From NCBI GenBank assembly GCA_047967505.1, contig CM106538.1: a stretch of DNA of 64,000 nt; one strand, written 5' to 3'. Source of the DNA: Dipteris shenzhenensis (taxonomy: Eukaryota > Polypodiophyta > Polypodiopsida > Gleicheniales). Below the pieces are notes generated by a model. The model was not told where the DNA came from. It did no database searches and saw only the letters and a program-made list of their open reading frames with translations. A program made the position numbers and the translations under genes. Shown one piece after another: positions 62,601-64,000 of the stretch (positions are counted from its first letter, which is position 1; every line of letters begins with the position of its first letter).

Positions 62601-64000
62601 ATTTAAAATTGACCAGGGGTGGGGTTATCAAGGTTTGTTTGCTCAGCAAGAAAAGCAGCAGCAGAACGAGAAGATGCATCGTCTTCCATAGCCAAGCTTT
62701 AGGAAGGAGTTTTAAAGAAAAACAAGCTCGCCATCGCCATAGCCAAACATCCTCCGTCTTCTCTTTCAGGTATGCCACGCCCCTCCTTTTTCCTTCTCCC
62801 TGCCATTTTTATCTTTCTCGATTTCTCCGCTTCCTGCTTTGATCTCCTGCTTTGATCTAGGTTACCTCGTTCCTCCTCTGCTCCCATCTTTGAATATCTT
62901 TTCCTTTTTCCCTTCCATGCCTCTTTTGCTCTCACGCGATTGCCACGCTCTTCGTCCCCGGAATTTCTATTCAGGTTTGCGGAGTATAGTTGTCCGTCGT
63001 CGCACGGATCGATATGTTGCAGTCGGAGTCTTGATAGCTCTGAAATATTCAGGCTTGCATTCCAAAATGAGTACTTCCCGCTGAATACTGCAATGGTGGA
63101 GAAATCTTAAGTTGCAAGAGAGCGCCTCGGGTTTTAAAACTATCGTCAATTTTGGAAAATAGGTGATTGTCCTCCTCCTAGGTCGTTTATGATTCCGTTG
63201 CAAACCCTTATAGAATATCTCCTGTGCCTTTCATTCTTGCTGTGTTGCTACAAGTCTTGTGACTTTCAGAACAAGTGAGGTGTTTTATAAAAATCTCTCC
63301 AGGTTCTAGGTGAAAGGGTGTTGAGGGCCGATTAAGCTCTGGTAGAATGGCATTCCCGTTGTTGGCTAGCTGAATACTGCTGAAAACCTTTTCTTCAGTT
63401 GCCGTGCTGCTGTGTAAGTGTTCAATTTTGTCTACATTCTCGTTGAACTCTCTCATAGACATCAGCTGCACTCCAATCTGTCATCTTGTTGAGCGCTTCT
63501 AGCCATAGGGACAGTATACGTCGGCCGTTATGGGTTTTTATGTGTGAGCTGTCTATTTGCTCTTTTGTTTTCGCTCAAGAGTAAACCATCCGTAGTAGAT
63601 AGGATGTGACGTGCGGTAGTAGACAAAAGTCTTCACTGAGAGTGAACTCATCTTCGGATGAAATTGTGTCTCCCTCACTTGTGGCCAATTGACGCAAACT
63701 GTCAAAGTAGCATTGCTATTTTTGGACAAGGATGTCTCCCTTATTATGTGGCTTAGTCTCTAACTCCTTTTTCAGAGCTCAGCCACAGCGATGGCATTGG
63801 TCTCGACTACTTTGTGTCGTTTATCACTTCTACGCTACCTTGCTCCTTACCACCTGCTGTCTGTCCTGTGTCTTCGGCATCAGCTTTCTGTCTAAGAGTC
63901 CTGCCTTCATTTGCCCAGTGTTTGAATGCCAAAATGAGTGAATGATTCACCTGTTTGTGTACTTGTGAAAGTTTTCACATGTATATTCTCGCTCATGTCG
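62600..64000 (+). other. Possible 5' region of a gene beyond the right edge
   Basis: Composition shifts to C/T-rich, moderately GC-rich DNA. CTCTTTCAG|GTATGC (donor-like, 62,769), CTGCTTTGATCTAG|GTT (acceptor-like, about 62,862) and TCTATTCAG|GTTTGC (62,975) look like leader exons and introns. No frame is long or recognisable. The frames at 62,839-63,084, 63,208-63,471 and 63,732-63,941 are unassigned. Confidence 0.25.

Overview
The window reads as repeat-dense nuclear DNA of a land plant with a large genome. The evidence is the mix of Ty1/Copia, Ty3/Gypsy, LINE, SINE and Helitron remnants, GT..AG introns, copia-type primer binding sites matching plant initiator-Met tRNA, very long GA/GT microsatellites, and no bacterial gene layout. 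A fern or another seed-free or large-genome plant is my best guess; it is inference only.

Layout. 1-1,935: 5' part of a minus-strand Copia element (LTR, primer site, leader, gag start). 1,936-7,130: about 5 kb of almost pure purine on the + strand, with GA runs, G-rich minisatellite, a duplicated TATA/leader block and eleven GC-rich islands. 7,136-10,628: a decayed, spliced, low-copy-looking gene that I tentatively read as a ParB-like domain joined to a beta-class DNA methyltransferase-like domain. 10,800-17,700: mostly non-coding DNA with degenerate tandem repeats and one Copia remnant. 17,728-19,085: a GC-richer, intronless FAD-linked oxidase pseudogene of fungal type. 20,144-29,277: two Copia elements joined head to tail, the second retaining a 513-codon reverse transcriptase frame. 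29,280-35,870: a Gypsy gag scrap, microsatellites and low-copy repeats. 35,900-43,585: LINE ORF1 and LINE reverse transcriptase pieces separated by a Gypsy integrase piece and a compound microsatellite array. 43,953-44,165: a tRNA-derived SINE. 44,326-45,695: a four-exon WWE plus ART/PARP-like gene whose last exon carries an exact 91-bp tandem duplication. 46,778-47,114: an exact 165-bp tandem duplication. 48,550-50,220: G-rich purine DNA. 51,180-54,105: minus-strand Gypsy gag/protease remnant with a repeated QEP peptide. 54,800-56,230: minus-strand Helitron Rep/helicase remnant. 56,380-60,310: tandem repeats. 60,310-64,000: no recognisable gene, possibly the 5' region of a gene beyond the right edge.

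Only the WWE/ART gene looks close to functional. The mobile elements are all truncated or frame-broken. Most useful leads: the 91-bp duplication that could act as a newborn intron, the ParB/methyltransferase-like pseudogene, the fungal-type oxidase pseudogene, the SINE, and the GA arrays with recurring conserved islands and flanks. All homology calls were made by eye from motifs and need database confirmation.
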